Part shown: in pieces, positions 35,692 to 44,502 of the stretch | Position numbering within the stretch: position 1 is the first letter of the stretch | Layout of the letters: every line of letters starts with the position of its first letter | Position numbers and translations under genes: made by a program | Notes under the pieces: model-generated | Databases searched by the model: none | What the model saw: only the letters and a program-made list of their open reading frames with translations | Told to the model about the DNA's origin: nothing | From: a virus | Direction: 5' to 3' (one strand) | DNA length: 56,120 nt | Virus record (IMG/VR): IMGVR_UViG_3300021376_000071 | Span: 1-56,120 of that record

Positions 35692-36804
35692 TTAAGCAGT
35701 GTAGACCTTGCAGATAGCCTGGTCTGTGATAACGCCAAGTCCCCAAATTGCGTACCAAGCAAGGGCATGCTCACGACCGAAGTCAAGAACGCCACCATCG
35801 CGTAGTTCAACTGGAAGAGAAATTGCGTGACCAAATGCGTTGTCACCAATCATGAGTGATTCGTAGACATCAACTGCAGTTGTACCTGCTGGAGCAGACT
35901 GTCCTGGGTTTTCTGGGTTTCCACCAGTACCAGGAGCGGTGTTTGCCTTTACAGGAACTTCACCCTGGTCAGCAGGTGCACCAATGATGCTGCTGTAGTT
36001 AACAGCAGTTCCTGATGCAATCTTCTTGACCTGAGTTGTCTCAATGAAGACTACGTCGTAGAGACGACCAATCTCACCAAGCATGAAGTTACCAGGAGCA
36101 GCATACTTCGTGACTTCAATGAACTCTGGGTTCGAACGGATGTCACGTGACTGCTTTGGATGAATGAACTGTACATAAGTTTCACCCAACCTTGGAATGT
36201 TCTTTGATGCAAGAGTCAACGCTGCGTCCTTAACGGCTGCGGTTGTCAACTTGTCATTTGCTCCGATGTCAGCAATACCTGTTGCAGGTGTTCCTTCATC
36301 GTAGTTTGTGAAGGCTCCACCAGTGATGCCTGAGCGGTCGTAACCGAATACTGCAGAAGTTGCAGCACCGAGTGTGTTACGTGCTTGTACATCTAGGTAT
36401 TGAGCCATGTGGCGACCAAGAAGACGTGAAGCAGATGCCATTACGTCATCGAAGGAAGCGTTGAGAAGTAGTTCAGAAACTGCTACTGCGTAGCCGTGCT
36501 CTGCAACTGTAATTGCGATTTGGTCCGCTGTAAGAGCATTAGTGGTTAGACGAACACCTTCAGTAAGAGGTGTTGGGTCTACGCTAAAGTTCTTGTAACG
36601 GAGGAAGTTAACGCGAAGACCTGGTGCTACACCAAGTTCGGTCTTCTTTACTGCAAACTGTTCGAAGCGAAGAATCGGCATCGCTTGGAACAGGATTTCC
36701 TTAGACCAGATGGTCTGAATGGCTTGTGAGAGGGAGGTGTTGCTACCTGAATACGCGGTAGGTGCACCTGCTAGTTCACTTGAGCCAGTAATTGCTGATG
36801 CCAT
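35692..36804 (-). CDS. Major capsid protein (N4 gp56/P22 coat-like)
   Basis: 370 aa. Has the pattern of the N4-gp56/P22-type coat: IQTIWSKEILFQAMPILRF, PTPLTEGVRLTTNALTADQI, AEHGYAVAVSELLL, QYLDVQARNTLGAA, and VQFIHPKQSRDIRSNPEF, ending with VITDQAICKVYTA. HK97-fold capsid subunit. Sits right after the coiled-coil scaffold, and a strong hairpin follows the gene. AAAGGA precedes the ATG. Confidence 0.93.
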   Translation of the reverse strand: MASAITGSSELAGAPTAYSGSNTSLSQAIQTIWSKEILFQAMPILRFEQFAVKKTELGVAPGLRVNFLRYKNFSVDPTPLTEGVRLTTNALTADQIAITVAEHGYAVAVSELLLNASFDDVMASASRLLGRHMAQYLDVQARNTLGAATSAVFGYDRSGITGGAFTNYDEGTPATGIADIGANDKLTTAAVKDAALTLASKNIPRLGETYVQFIHPKQSRDIRSNPEFIEVTKYAAPGNFMLGEIGRLYDVVFIETTQVKKIASGTAVNYSSIIGAPADQGEVPVKANTAPGTGGNPENPGQSAPAGTTAVDVYESLMIGDNAFGHAISLPVELRDGGVLDFGREHALAWYAIWGLGVITDQAICKVYTA

Positions 36805-36847
36805 TTTGGAATCAGTCCTTTCCTGTTAGATGGTTAGTTGTTTGGGC

Positions 36848-37600
36848 TTACCCGAACAGTCCCCGACCGCGATTGTTTGATGCTTCGCCAAGTAATTTGG
36901 CTCTGTTCTTCGCATAGTCTGCCAAAGACATTTCCCGAATTGAATCGGGAGTGTACATTTTTGAATCCGAATTGGTGTCCAGAGGTCCTGACGCAGGAGC
37001 AGTAATACGTGCTCCCGCCATTTCTCTGCGAGCACTGGACATAGCCTGTGCTGCTGAGTCGAGAATACGAGCAGATTTGTCTTTCAAACTTGCGATGCTC
37101 TGCTCTACTTCATCGCGGTTACTACCTTCAATCAAATCTATGAGTTCAGGAATGATGTTGTCGCGTTCCTGCTCAAGTCTCTGTTGACGGTACTGCATTA
37201 GTTCTTGGAACGTGCGTTCCTGCTCCAACAATGCAAAAGCACGTTCTCTTTCGAGACGCTCTGCTTCCAACTGTTGCTGGAACTCTTGCTCTTTTTTAGT
37301 AAGAAGAGCACGGATGTCCATATCTTCTTCTAACTTCTTTTGATGTTCAGCCTCAGCGAGTTGACGTTGCCGTTCTTCCTCTGCTGCTCTGTCGTCACGC
37401 TCCTTCTTCAAGGTTGCGAGTTCTTCTTTCAACTTTTCGAGTTGAGGATAGAGTTTTGCCTTTTCTTGTTCACGAGCACGAACGATGTCGTCCTGCGTGA
37501 AGTTCAAGTTAGGCTCCTCTACCTTTTGAGACACGCTTTCCATGACTGGAGTCGCAGCCTCTGGTATTGCTGAATCAACTAATACTTCTTGGTTATCCAT
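36848..37600 (-). CDS. Capsid scaffolding protein
   Basis: 250 aa, a long charged coiled coil (about residues 35-150, Glu/Lys/Gln/Arg-rich) with an unstructured N-terminus and a C-terminus ending NNRGRGLFG. Order portal, scaffold, capsid is the usual arrangement; the short basic C-terminus probably contacts the capsid. No protease motif is visible in it or nearby. Confidence 0.88.
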   Translation of the reverse strand: MDNQEVLVDSAIPEAATPVMESVSQKVEEPNLNFTQDDIVRAREQEKAKLYPQLEKLKEELATLKKERDDRAAEEERQRQLAEAEHQKKLEEDMDIRALLTKKEQEFQQQLEAERLERERAFALLEQERTFQELMQYRQQRLEQERDNIIPELIDLIEGSNRDEVEQSIASLKDKSARILDSAAQAMSSARREMAGARITAPASGPLDTNSDSKMYTPDSIREMSLADYAKNRAKLLGEASNNRGRGLFG

Positions 37601-37727
37601 AATTGCACATCTCTTTTCTTTGTCGTTGTCCGAGTGTGGATTTCTCCACGTGCCACGCTTATTAGCAGATAATTACACAGTGTTAACTGATAATTGTCTG
37701 CATAAATCAAATTTTTTCATTTGATTT
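37601..37727 (-). promoter_or_regulatory. Structured portal-scaffold intergenic leader, three stem-loops
   Basis: Reading in the transcribed direction there is AAATCAAA/TTTGATTT (37704-37727, covering the portal stop), then a nested dyad at 37665-37701 (arms GCAGATAATTA and TAATTGTCTGC with one G-U pair, inner CAGT..ACTG), then GTGGA/TCCAC (37636-37649). This is among the longest gaps in the head operon and just precedes scaffold and capsid genes, so it may control their expression; an internal promoter is possible but no clear -35/-10 pair was found. Confidence 0.55.
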
Positions 37728-39468
37728 AGGAGTTGTCTCTGTCAACTGCCCTTCGCTGTGGAATTTTGGTTCCATAGGCTTCGGTGACTAGTTTCTCTCT
37801 CAAACCAGCCTCTGTCTGTGCCTCCATAGCGGCAGCAGCCTGAGTCTCAGGGTCTTGAAGGTTGTCAGGAGTTGGTGCTCCATCAATCTTGTCACCCATA
37901 ATGTCCCCATCAGCCAACTGTGTTGGTTGTAGAGGAATAGCACTATTTCCATCAGGACCTGGCATCATGCCAGTCATGTCTTGGATTTCTTTCTGAATTT
38001 GAACCTTCATAAGTTGCAACGCACCATCAGAAACAGCGTCATCACGCAATTCTGAACGAATCTCTGCCAACTTCTCTTCTGGGAACTCTTCTCCCAAACT
38101 ACGTAGAGCACCTTCTTTAGACTCAAGACCCATACCAAGTTTGGTTTGAATCTCATTAAGAATGATTAGTTTGTCTAGTGGAAGTGGGGGTGGGAATTGA
38201 ACATAATTCTGATAAGTCAAAGGGTCATTTGGGTCAAGACGAGTTAGTTGACCTTGTTTAATTGGGCCATCTTCTTCAGGGTTGTAACCCAAAGAATCAG
38301 GCTCCTTAAGAGCAAGGTGAAGAATAATTAATTCGTTAATCTTTTCAATACCCGCTCCGTATTGAGCAACTTTTTGAGAATAACGATTCATCAAAGGCTG
38401 ATACTGAATGGAAAGAGCAACACCTGATGTATTTGAAATTGGCTGAACTTGTCCCAAAGCAGTCTCTGGAATGTTCATCATTTCGTGCATAGAACGCTTT
38501 AGAAGTTCAAGGTACTTCAGTGCACCGTCGATACCAGATGCTCCGCCTTCAAGGTTAAACACCTGACTATCTTTTGGAAGACCTCCCCAAACTTTCTTTG
38601 GACCCTTTTCAAGGTTAGAAGCCTTTGCTCCAACGATAACTGTTACAGGTGCAGCGTGATAGTTAATGATGTCTGCAATATCTGTTGAAATTTCGTTGTA
38701 AGAACGATTAATTGTAATAATGTCATGGCAGTCAGAAAGTCCCCAAGGTGAACCAGCGACAGGGATATTTGGAATGTGAACGATTGGGATTACACCTAGT
38801 GGATTTGGACGTGAATCAATCAACTCATCGTTAATGTATTCCTCAATAACATCGTCAGTAAGAATTTCAGTATATGTAAATACCTGACGAGTACCTTCTA
38901 AAGAAGTTCCCCAGAAACGGTACTTTTGCTTAAAACGCAGTAAACGAGTTCTGTCATGTGGGTGGAACTCTGGAAAACAAAAAGCGGAGTTCATAGGAAG
39001 GATGCGAACACGTCCTGGATGATTTCTACCTGCTGAATCTTGCCAAGGCTCTTCGTATGCAACCTTTACAAAACAATCTCCTGTAATACCACCGCTTTGT
39101 GCCATTTCAAATAGCACACGCATTTTGTCGTTATCAACTTCCCAAACACGTTGTAATCTGTCTGGAATGATTGCTTCTGTTGCTTTAGGGCTACGGTAGT
39201 GGATGCCCTTACCAAAAGTAAATCTTGCTAAAAAGTCATTAAACGCTCTGTAATAATTTACTGCAATTTGCATTTCGCCTTGTTCACGACGATAACCCCA
39301 GTGATGTCCTAAATACATCGCCCAGTTAAGTGAGTAGCGATTTAAACGAGGACCATGGACTTCAAACTCTTCATCTGCTAACTCCACAAGTCCAAGTGGA
39401 GAGATTGAAATTGTTAAATCAGAAGACGCTGCACGATACGACGGCGGGGAGAAGTCAATGAAACTCAT
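37726..39468 (-). CDS. Portal protein
   Basis: 580 aa. Portal pattern: early helical region (NWAMYLGHHWGY, YYRAFNDFLARFTFGKGI), then GGITGDCFVKVAYEEPW, VIPIVHIPNIPVAGSPWG, INRSYNEISTDIADIINYH, and the channel-loop/stem region LLKRSMHEMMNIPETALG with SGVALSIQYQPLMNRYSQKV. C-terminal acidic/Pro-rich tail. It forms the dodecamer through which DNA enters; follows terminase and precedes scaffold, as expected. Confidence 0.93.
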   Translation of the reverse strand: MSFIDFSPPSYRAASSDLTISISPLGLVELADEEFEVHGPRLNRYSLNWAMYLGHHWGYRREQGEMQIAVNYYRAFNDFLARFTFGKGIHYRSPKATEAIIPDRLQRVWEVDNDKMRVLFEMAQSGGITGDCFVKVAYEEPWQDSAGRNHPGRVRILPMNSAFCFPEFHPHDRTRLLRFKQKYRFWGTSLEGTRQVFTYTEILTDDVIEEYINDELIDSRPNPLGVIPIVHIPNIPVAGSPWGLSDCHDIITINRSYNEISTDIADIINYHAAPVTVIVGAKASNLEKGPKKVWGGLPKDSQVFNLEGGASGIDGALKYLELLKRSMHEMMNIPETALGQVQPISNTSGVALSIQYQPLMNRYSQKVAQYGAGIEKINELIILHLALKEPDSLGYNPEEDGPIKQGQLTRLDPNDPLTYQNYVQFPPPLPLDKLIILNEIQTKLGMGLESKEGALRSLGEEFPEEKLAEIRSELRDDAVSDGALQLMKVQIQKEIQDMTGMMPGPDGNSAIPLQPTQLADGDIMGDKIDGAPTPDNLQDPETQAAAAMEAQTEAGLREKLVTEAYGTKIPQRRAVDRDNS

Positions 39469-39471
39469 CTG

Positions 39472-39735
39472 TTACTTCTTGTCCTTGTCACGTTTGCTGC
39501 CCTTTTTCTTTTTAAAGTCTAATCCTCTGGCTTTTTTCTGTTTAGTGAACTGTTTCTCTGACAACTTCTGTTGCTTGTAAACAGGGTCACTAGTGTTGAT
39601 AAACTTACCACCAGATTGTTCATATTTTTGGTGAACCCAGTGACTTGCAGCAGGATTTGGGTACGTAGAAAACTTCGCTCTGGCTTGAGCAATAATCATT
39701 TGCCAAAGTTTTAAGTTCGCAGGTTTCTCAGCCAC
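39472..39735 (-). CDS. Small basic head-operon protein
   Basis: 87 aa. Core KPANLKLWQMIIAQARAKF, then STYPNPAASHWVHQKYEQ, and a very Lys-rich tail. The core recurs next to portal genes in many aquatic phages. A packaging-associated or DNA-binding role is plausible; it could also be a missing small terminase partner, but no such motif is evident. Starts 3 bases before the portal gene in transcription order. Confidence 0.8.
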   Translation of the reverse strand: MAEKPANLKLWQMIIAQARAKFSTYPNPAASHWVHQKYEQSGGKFINTSDPVYKQQKLSEKQFTKQKKARGLDFKKKKGSKRDKDKK

Positions 39736-39750
39736 CGTAATCCTCTATAC

Positions 39751-39787
39751 CTTTAGGCCCCCTAGCCTAATGCCAGGGGGACCAAAG
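39751..39787. other. Imperfect hairpin between small head genes
   Basis: CTTT-A-GGCCCCCT pairs with AGGGGG-A-CCAAAG around the loop agcctaatgcc, with single-base bulges. No T-run follows on the minus strand, so termination is doubtful; mRNA stability or processing is the alternative. Confidence 0.45.
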
Positions 39788-39800
39788 TTCTACTATCTAA

Positions 39801-40196
39801 TTAGTCGTTTACGACTGTTGGAGCAACGCGTTGTGTGCGTCCTCCTGACCGAGCAACAACTTCAACCTTCTGCTCTGCATAGTCAGTGAATGACCCATGT
39901 GAGAACTCAGAAAGAAATGTTGGTGCTTCAGTCCATGCAGCAGAGCCAACGTGGGCACGTGCTTGCATTGTTTCTGCAGCAGTTTTTGTGTGAACTGGTG
40001 CATTGCGATTTGGACGACCAGGTGCTGCAGCGTAGCCATTTGCAATACCAGTCTGGAAATCGTTTGGAACATCGGTATCAGTTGCAATACCTTCTTCGAA
40101 GCGAAGTGGTCCACGGCGTTCTGGATTACCCCACTGCTTTACTTCGTAAACATTGTCTCCCTTTTCAGGAAACTGTGGATTTGGTGCTAGTGTCAT
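39801..40196 (-). CDS. Head-operon protein of unknown function
   Basis: 131 aa, acidic and low in hydrophobic residues: FPEKGDNVYEVKQWGNPE, GIATDTDVPNDFQTGIANG, then TEAPTFLSEFSHGSFTDY and a C-terminal VVARSGGRTQRVAP. The composition suggests an extended or scaffold-associated virion protein. It sits between terminase and portal genes. No family recognised. Confidence 0.65.
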   Translation of the reverse strand: MTLAPNPQFPEKGDNVYEVKQWGNPERRGPLRFEEGIATDTDVPNDFQTGIANGYAAAPGRPNRNAPVHTKTAAETMQARAHVGSAAWTEAPTFLSEFSHGSFTDYAEQKVEVVARSGGRTQRVAPTVVND

Positions 40197-40291
40197 TTAA
40201 GACTCCTAAACTCTAGAGTTGTTTATCGGAACGGCCTATTCCAGGTATGAGTTTGACGGATTTCAACGATTTAGTAATGTCAAACTAAGAA

Positions 40292-41887
40292 CTAATTGTT
40301 TACAAAGAAGGGGCTAGAGGTTAGGACGACTTCAGGCATTACCAGGTCCTTGGTCAAGGAACAGGCAATAGCCAAAGAATCAACATAGTCATCATGGGCA
40401 TAAGATTCGTCTGGTGCTTTAACTATGAAGTTAGGTCCTTTGAAATGAACCTCTGCGTCCACCATCTGTTGATAAAAACGCTTCCAACTACGTAAACGAC
40501 GTGTTTTTGCATGTGCTGGGAATCCCAACATACGGCGTTGAATTAAGGCTTGCAGATGCTTCCATCTTGTAGATTGTTCAGACTGGCTGGAAGTAATAGG
40601 TGCTACTTCTGCTCTTGGAATCAACACCTTTAATCTTTGAGCAACAGCGTCACCAACACCGTTGGCATCTACTCCAATAGCAAGTACGTCGTAATTACTT
40701 AAGAAGTTGACTATCTGGAAGTACTGCTCTTCCCAATCCTCGTTTTGTAGTTCTAACCAGTTTAAAACTCGATGTTCAAAATAACCAAACTCATCTGGTC
40801 TATCCCAATCAACCCAAACAACCGTTACGACTGTAGAGTCCATCTTACGTGCAGGGTCAATACCTACCACTACAGGAGTCTTGTGCCATACCTTTACAAC
40901 TTCTTGAGACGTATCTCCAAGTTCATCCATAATTCCAGAGGTAACAAACATTCCACGTTCTAACAACCATTTACAGTTGTAAGACATCTGAAACTCGTCT
41001 GAGTCTTCACCAATACGGAGCATTTCTTTCTTAATAAATTTTTGATAGTTCTCGTTAAATTTTGATACGTCTTTCCAGTCCCATTGGAAATGATTTTGAC
41101 GAGAACTACGTCCTGTCTGTCGACGTTTGTTTAATTGAATACTTCTATAGAAGTTGTTTTTATTAGTTGTAGGAGTTCCTGCTTTAACCATGGTTCCTGC
41201 GTAATATGCAAGCATCGGGCTGATGGATTTAGAGACTACAAAGTCGTCTGCTTCTTGACACTCATCAATAACTATTAAGTGGAAGGACTTAGACTCAATC
41301 TTTGCACGAGGGTTTGCAGTCATCATCGTCAAAGTAGAGCCAGAATTCTTTAACTTAACCATGCGTGTTACTCCGCCAATTCTTGCAGCGGAATCGTCAA
41401 TTTCTGGGTCACCTAAAACCTCAAGTGCACGGTTAGACGTTAGTCGCGTAACTGTTCTACCAAATAGTGTTTCAGCCTGTGACTCAGTTGGAGCAAACAA
41501 TCCAACCCATAATCCATCTTTAAATTTACTTAGTAGGTCTGGATACAACTTTGCAAGACGTGGAAGAAGAATCATCAACGTAGCAACAGTGTCTGCAACA
41601 GTTTCTGATTTACCTGACTGACGTGCAGCAAGTGCTGTTATTTCTTCACCATCGTTTATAAGAACAGACTCAATCATTCTTTTTGCTAATGGTTTTTGAT
41701 ATGCGTGAAGGTCATGACCAACAAGAACAACTAAAAACTGAAGTATCTTTTCAATGAGTTTATTTACAAACTCTTGAGACAGTTCATCTAACTGTTCAAA
41801 CTCTTCGTCAATAGAAACATCATCTTCTTCTGCATAAAACTCAGGAGTGATTTCCTCGAATTGTTTATCATTAAAATCTATTGGCAT
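40292..41887 (-). CDS. terL: Terminase large subunit
   Basis: 531 aa. ATPase: Walker A-like ARQSGKS (88-94), Walker B LIVIDE (204-209) and coupling motif GTPTT (about 237-241). RNase H-like nuclease: GIDPARKMDSTVV (D344), GVDANGVGDA (D407) and the C-terminal HDDYVDSLA (D499/500/503). It powers DNA packaging into the head and cuts the concatemer. Upstream hairpin at 41906-41926 precedes the AGGAAC ribosome-binding site. No small subunit was recognised in the window. Confidence 0.96.
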   Translation of the reverse strand: MPIDFNDKQFEEITPEFYAEEDDVSIDEEFEQLDELSQEFVNKLIEKILQFLVVLVGHDLHAYQKPLAKRMIESVLINDGEEITALAARQSGKSETVADTVATLMILLPRLAKLYPDLLSKFKDGLWVGLFAPTESQAETLFGRTVTRLTSNRALEVLGDPEIDDSAARIGGVTRMVKLKNSGSTLTMMTANPRAKIESKSFHLIVIDECQEADDFVVSKSISPMLAYYAGTMVKAGTPTTNKNNFYRSIQLNKRRQTGRSSRQNHFQWDWKDVSKFNENYQKFIKKEMLRIGEDSDEFQMSYNCKWLLERGMFVTSGIMDELGDTSQEVVKVWHKTPVVVGIDPARKMDSTVVTVVWVDWDRPDEFGYFEHRVLNWLELQNEDWEEQYFQIVNFLSNYDVLAIGVDANGVGDAVAQRLKVLIPRAEVAPITSSQSEQSTRWKHLQALIQRRMLGFPAHAKTRRLRSWKRFYQQMVDAEVHFKGPNFIVKAPDESYAHDDYVDSLAIACSLTKDLVMPEVVLTSSPFFVNN

Positions 41888-41905
41888 TTGTTCCTAAACA
41901 GAGTA

Positions 41906-41926
41906 GCCCAACGATTTACGTTGGGC
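41906..41926. other. Hairpin in the terminase leader
   Basis: GCCCAACG / CGTTGGGC with an ATTTA loop (8-bp stem) in the 94-bp gap before terL. No T-run follows on the minus strand. Possibly a leader structure that affects terminase translation; its function is unknown. Confidence 0.5.
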
Positions 41927-41981
41927 AACCCCGCGTCTGAGAGAGGGAGACAGGATAATCATAACAAACACAATAACAAAT

Positions 41982-42212
41982 TCAACGTCGTTTTAGTTCT
42001 TTAATAATTTCGTGTAGAACTTCTGCACCCATTTCGGCATCGTTTAGCAATGCCTTTTCATTAGTACGCATCCATGTGGTTACTTCTTTACCAATTACAA
42101 ACAGAGCATTTTCTGCCCATGTAATTAACTCTGGTGTAGGTAGTTTAGAGATACGTTTCTGAATCTTGGTCTGGGGCTGGTTTCCATCCCGCTTCTTCCG
42201 TAAAATCATCAT
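41982..42212 (-). CDS. Small helical protein, unknown function
   Basis: 76 aa, with an internal core LPTPELITWAENALFVIGKE, then TWMRTNEKALLNDAEMGAEV. The core resembles small proteins upstream of terminase genes in actinophages. It overlaps the preceding gene by 68 bases; the double-ATG start has GGAGG about 12 bases upstream, so the true start could be internal. Candidate for a terminase partner, without motif support. Confidence 0.6.
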   Translation of the reverse strand: MMILRKKRDGNQPQTKIQKRISKLPTPELITWAENALFVIGKEVTTWMRTNEKALLNDAEMGAEVLHEIIKELKRR

Positions 42213-42453
42213 AAGTTAGGTCCCTCCTAGATACGGCTAAGTTTAACGCTTCTTCTTCCTCTTTTGTACCCTCCCACTTACCCACTACTAAAATTTTGTT
42301 GCGGAACAGTTTTATAAGGGTTGGGGAAGCGTATCTATAAGGCGGGTTTATTTCTTGAGTCCAGCCTTTTGAAGTTCGTTTACCTTCCCATTTCAACGGT
42401 TGGTTGATGAGTTGAACAAATCTGTGTGGTCCGAGTGGTAGTAGTTTTGGCAT
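42145..42453 (-). CDS. Hypothetical protein with ASPTLIKLFRNKILVVGKW core
   Basis: 102 aa. N-terminal half is basic and proline-rich (KLLPLGPHRFVQLINQPLKW), then NPPYRYASPTLIKLF and VVGKWEGTKEEEEAL. No family recognised. Starts 2 bases after the preceding gene's stop and overlaps the next by 68 bases. Confidence 0.7.
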   Translation of the reverse strand: MPKLLPLGPHRFVQLINQPLKWEGKRTSKGWTQEINPPYRYASPTLIKLFRNKILVVGKWEGTKEEEEALNLAVSRRDLTYDDFTEEAGWKPAPDQDSETYL

Positions 42454-42455
42454 AC

Positions 42456-43265
42456 CTATCTGCTTCTCTTGCGATTTCCTTTACCAGACTTTAGTGCAGA
42501 ACGATTTGGTTTGCTTGCTTTAGTTTTAGGTAGTTTTTTTGCCTGAGCGTTTCTTTGCCCTCTGTAAAGACGAGACTCATCCATAGCGGACTGTTTGCCC
42601 TGGAAGTAAATCTGGGTAGTACGAACGACACGGTACAAAGTCTCACGAGCAAGAGGTGTGAAACTTCCTATGTCTGCAGAACCACGAGGCTTGCCATCTA
42701 AGACCTCACGGATATAGCAACCCTTACAGGTACGGGCTTTAAATGCTGCCCACTCAGATGGGCTAACTTCGTAATAGTTATAAAACAGTCCGTCTCTAAA
42801 CACGACGGTAAGAACGCCACGTGACTTCTCATAACCAGCAGCAACTGTGCGTGGTCTTTGATAATTAGTTGTAGATGTTGGGACTACAGAAAGCGGAGCA
42901 GGAGCGTCGTAATCATCACGTGCTTCATCTGCATAGTTTGGATAGTAATAAGGTTCGTAGTAATCACCAGATGTTAAATCTTCACTTAGGTACTCTGACT
43001 CATCATCATCGTCGTAAATTGCAAGGGCTTCAAATGTTCCAGAACCAATTGCTACTGGAAGACCTTGGAATGGGTTTACAGAGCGATTTTTTAGTTCTCC
43101 AGAGTCGTAAGTTCCAAGTAGTCGACGGAAATCAGATTGTTCACGGTCATTAAGACCAATGCCGTAAGTAGAAGTGGCGGGGTCCAAGAAACCATAGAGT
43201 TCCTCAGAGGAAGGCAACACAGGTGCTGCTTTCTTCTTCGGTCCTTGGTTCATGGACCTCGCCAC
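42456..43265 (-). CDS. KTSC-domain-like protein
   Basis: 269 aa. Residues about 140-190 (GYEKSRGVLTVVFRDGLFYN, then YYEVSPSEWAAFKARTCKG) match the KTSC-type domain, whose members carry a beta-hairpin reading Y.. G.L.V.F..G..Y.Y. Flanked by an acidic Tyr-rich middle (DDDDESEYLSEDLTSGDYYE) and a Lys/Arg-rich C-terminal tail. KTSC domains often occur beside nucleic-acid-acting proteins; the role here is unknown. Confidence 0.75.
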   Translation of the reverse strand: MARSMNQGPKKKAAPVLPSSEELYGFLDPATSTYGIGLNDREQSDFRRLLGTYDSGELKNRSVNPFQGLPVAIGSGTFEALAIYDDDDESEYLSEDLTSGDYYEPYYYPNYADEARDDYDAPAPLSVVPTSTTNYQRPRTVAAGYEKSRGVLTVVFRDGLFYNYYEVSPSEWAAFKARTCKGCYIREVLDGKPRGSADIGSFTPLARETLYRVVRTTQIYFQGKQSAMDESRLYRGQRNAQAKKLPKTKASKPNRSALKSGKGNRKRSR

Positions 43266-43279
43266 CGTAACTCCTTAAA

Positions 43280-43975
43280 TTAAGACGCTGTTGCGTATGG
43301 AGTAATTGTAACTGCTGCGGCAGGAGCGATGTTGTTTGCTCCAGCAGCAAGTGACTGTGTTTTGATTGTTGCACCTTTACCAGCAAGAGTTCCAGTTGCG
43401 TTGATACCTGTTGTATCAGCGACTGTAAATCCTGAACCAGAAATGGTGATTTGATTTGCTGTTGAAGCGGATGTAACTGTGAAAGTACCAACAAGAGCAG
43501 TAGGGACGTTTACAGGTGATTCTCCTGCAGCAGTTCCTGCAAAGATTTCAACCTTAGTTCCTACTGGATAATTGGTGTTTGCACTGGTTGCAAAAACTAC
43601 TGCAACTGTTGCACTTGTAGCATTAATACGAGTGATGTCTGTCTTGGCATTTGCTGCAGCAGAGGCTGTAGTTACTGTCAAGGAAGCATCCTTCATTGCA
43701 TCTTGTGCAAGAGCAGTTGTAAGACCAAGTACGCTTGGTACGAGTACGTAGTTAGTTGGTCCTGCTACGTCTTCACCAGGGGTATTGGCTACAAATTGTG
43801 GATACCCTCCCCATCCTGAAAGAGCGATGATGTGGTTATCAAGTGCTGGGTCTAGACGGTTAGCCAACGCGTCTGGACGAGCATCATTTGGCTGCATCGG
43901 CATGTTACCCCAAACGAAGTCGATTGCGACCTCACCTGCGGTATCAAGAAGATTGCCGTTATTGTTTACTGCCAT
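43280..43975 (-). CDS. Putative virion/decoration protein with PASTA-like segment
   Basis: 231 aa, Ala/Thr-rich. Residues about 75-105 (VLVPSVLGLTTALAQDAMKD) look like a PASTA repeat, followed by beta-rich repeats (VAVVFATSANTNYPVGTKVEIFAG, GTFTVTSASTANQITISGSG) ending in TPYATAS. Such proteins are found as decoration or minor capsid proteins; position just upstream of the terminase region fits, but a cell-surface role cannot be excluded. A clean TAAC intergenic with SD precedes it. Confidence 0.65.
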   Translation of the reverse strand: MAVNNNGNLLDTAGEVAIDFVWGNMPMQPNDARPDALANRLDPALDNHIIALSGWGGYPQFVANTPGEDVAGPTNYVLVPSVLGLTTALAQDAMKDASLTVTTASAAANAKTDITRINATSATVAVVFATSANTNYPVGTKVEIFAGTAAGESPVNVPTALVGTFTVTSASTANQITISGSGFTVADTTGINATGTLAGKGATIKTQSLAAGANNIAPAAAVTITPYATAS

Positions 43976-44211
43976 TCTTTTATTTCCTCACATTCATGAA
44001 TGTCAAGTCCTGCTCTGTATAACACCTCGCCACAGTCGCGACATCTGAAGAGGCGAACATCATCAAGTGCTTCGTGTAAGGAGTCCGAATGTTCGATGCT
44101 GCTTTCCATCTCAGGTTGTTTTAAAACCTCAGGAGGAAAGGGTCCTACAGGGTGGTGGGACTTAGCAGGGACGGGATGTCCTTGCACTGCAAATTTTCTA
44201 ATAAGTTTCAT
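43966..44211 (-). CDS. Small C2HC zinc-finger-like protein
   Basis: 81 aa. C-terminal FRCRDCGEVLYRAGLDIHEC gives a Cys-x2-Cys ... His-x-Cys metal site. N-terminus is proline-rich (HPVGPFPPEVLKQPEM). Possibly a nucleic-acid-binding accessory protein. Overlaps both neighbours (10 bases downstream, 4 bases upstream). Confidence 0.75.
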   Translation of the reverse strand: MKLIRKFAVQGHPVPAKSHHPVGPFPPEVLKQPEMESSIEHSDSLHEALDDVRLFRCRDCGEVLYRAGLDIHECEEIKEWQ

Positions 44212-44492
44212 TTTGCATCAGGCTCAACTGCTGACGCTTTTTTTACTGCTTTCTTAGCAGGAGCCTTTTCTACAGATGGCTCAGGTTCAGGAGTTGCTTC
44301 TGATGCTTTTGGAAGAAGGTCCATCGCTTCTTTAACTGATTTGGCTTTAGAAGCAGCAACCGTCAAATGTCCAGCCTTCATAACTGGAATTAAAAATGAC
44401 GGCAAACAACGTACACAATAAGGAATTGATGTACTTTCTGATGGTTGGTAAATATATGCAGCGTCGTTTGAACAGTTTGCACACTTGTTCAT
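44208..44492 (-). CDS. Small zinc-ribbon protein with Lys/Ala tail
   Basis: 94 aa. CANCSNDAAYIY and YCVRCLP form a four-Cys zinc ribbon in the first 30 residues; the rest is helical (SVKEAMDLLPKAS) and ends with a Lys/Ala-rich tail (APAKKAVKKASAVEPDAK). Nucleic-acid binding is plausible. Shares 4 bases with the C2HC gene. Confidence 0.75.
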   Translation of the reverse strand: MNKCANCSNDAAYIYQPSESTSIPYCVRCLPSFLIPVMKAGHLTVAASKAKSVKEAMDLLPKASEATPEPEPSVEKAPAKKAVKKASAVEPDAK

Positions 44493-44502
44493 TTAGTACT
44501 CC

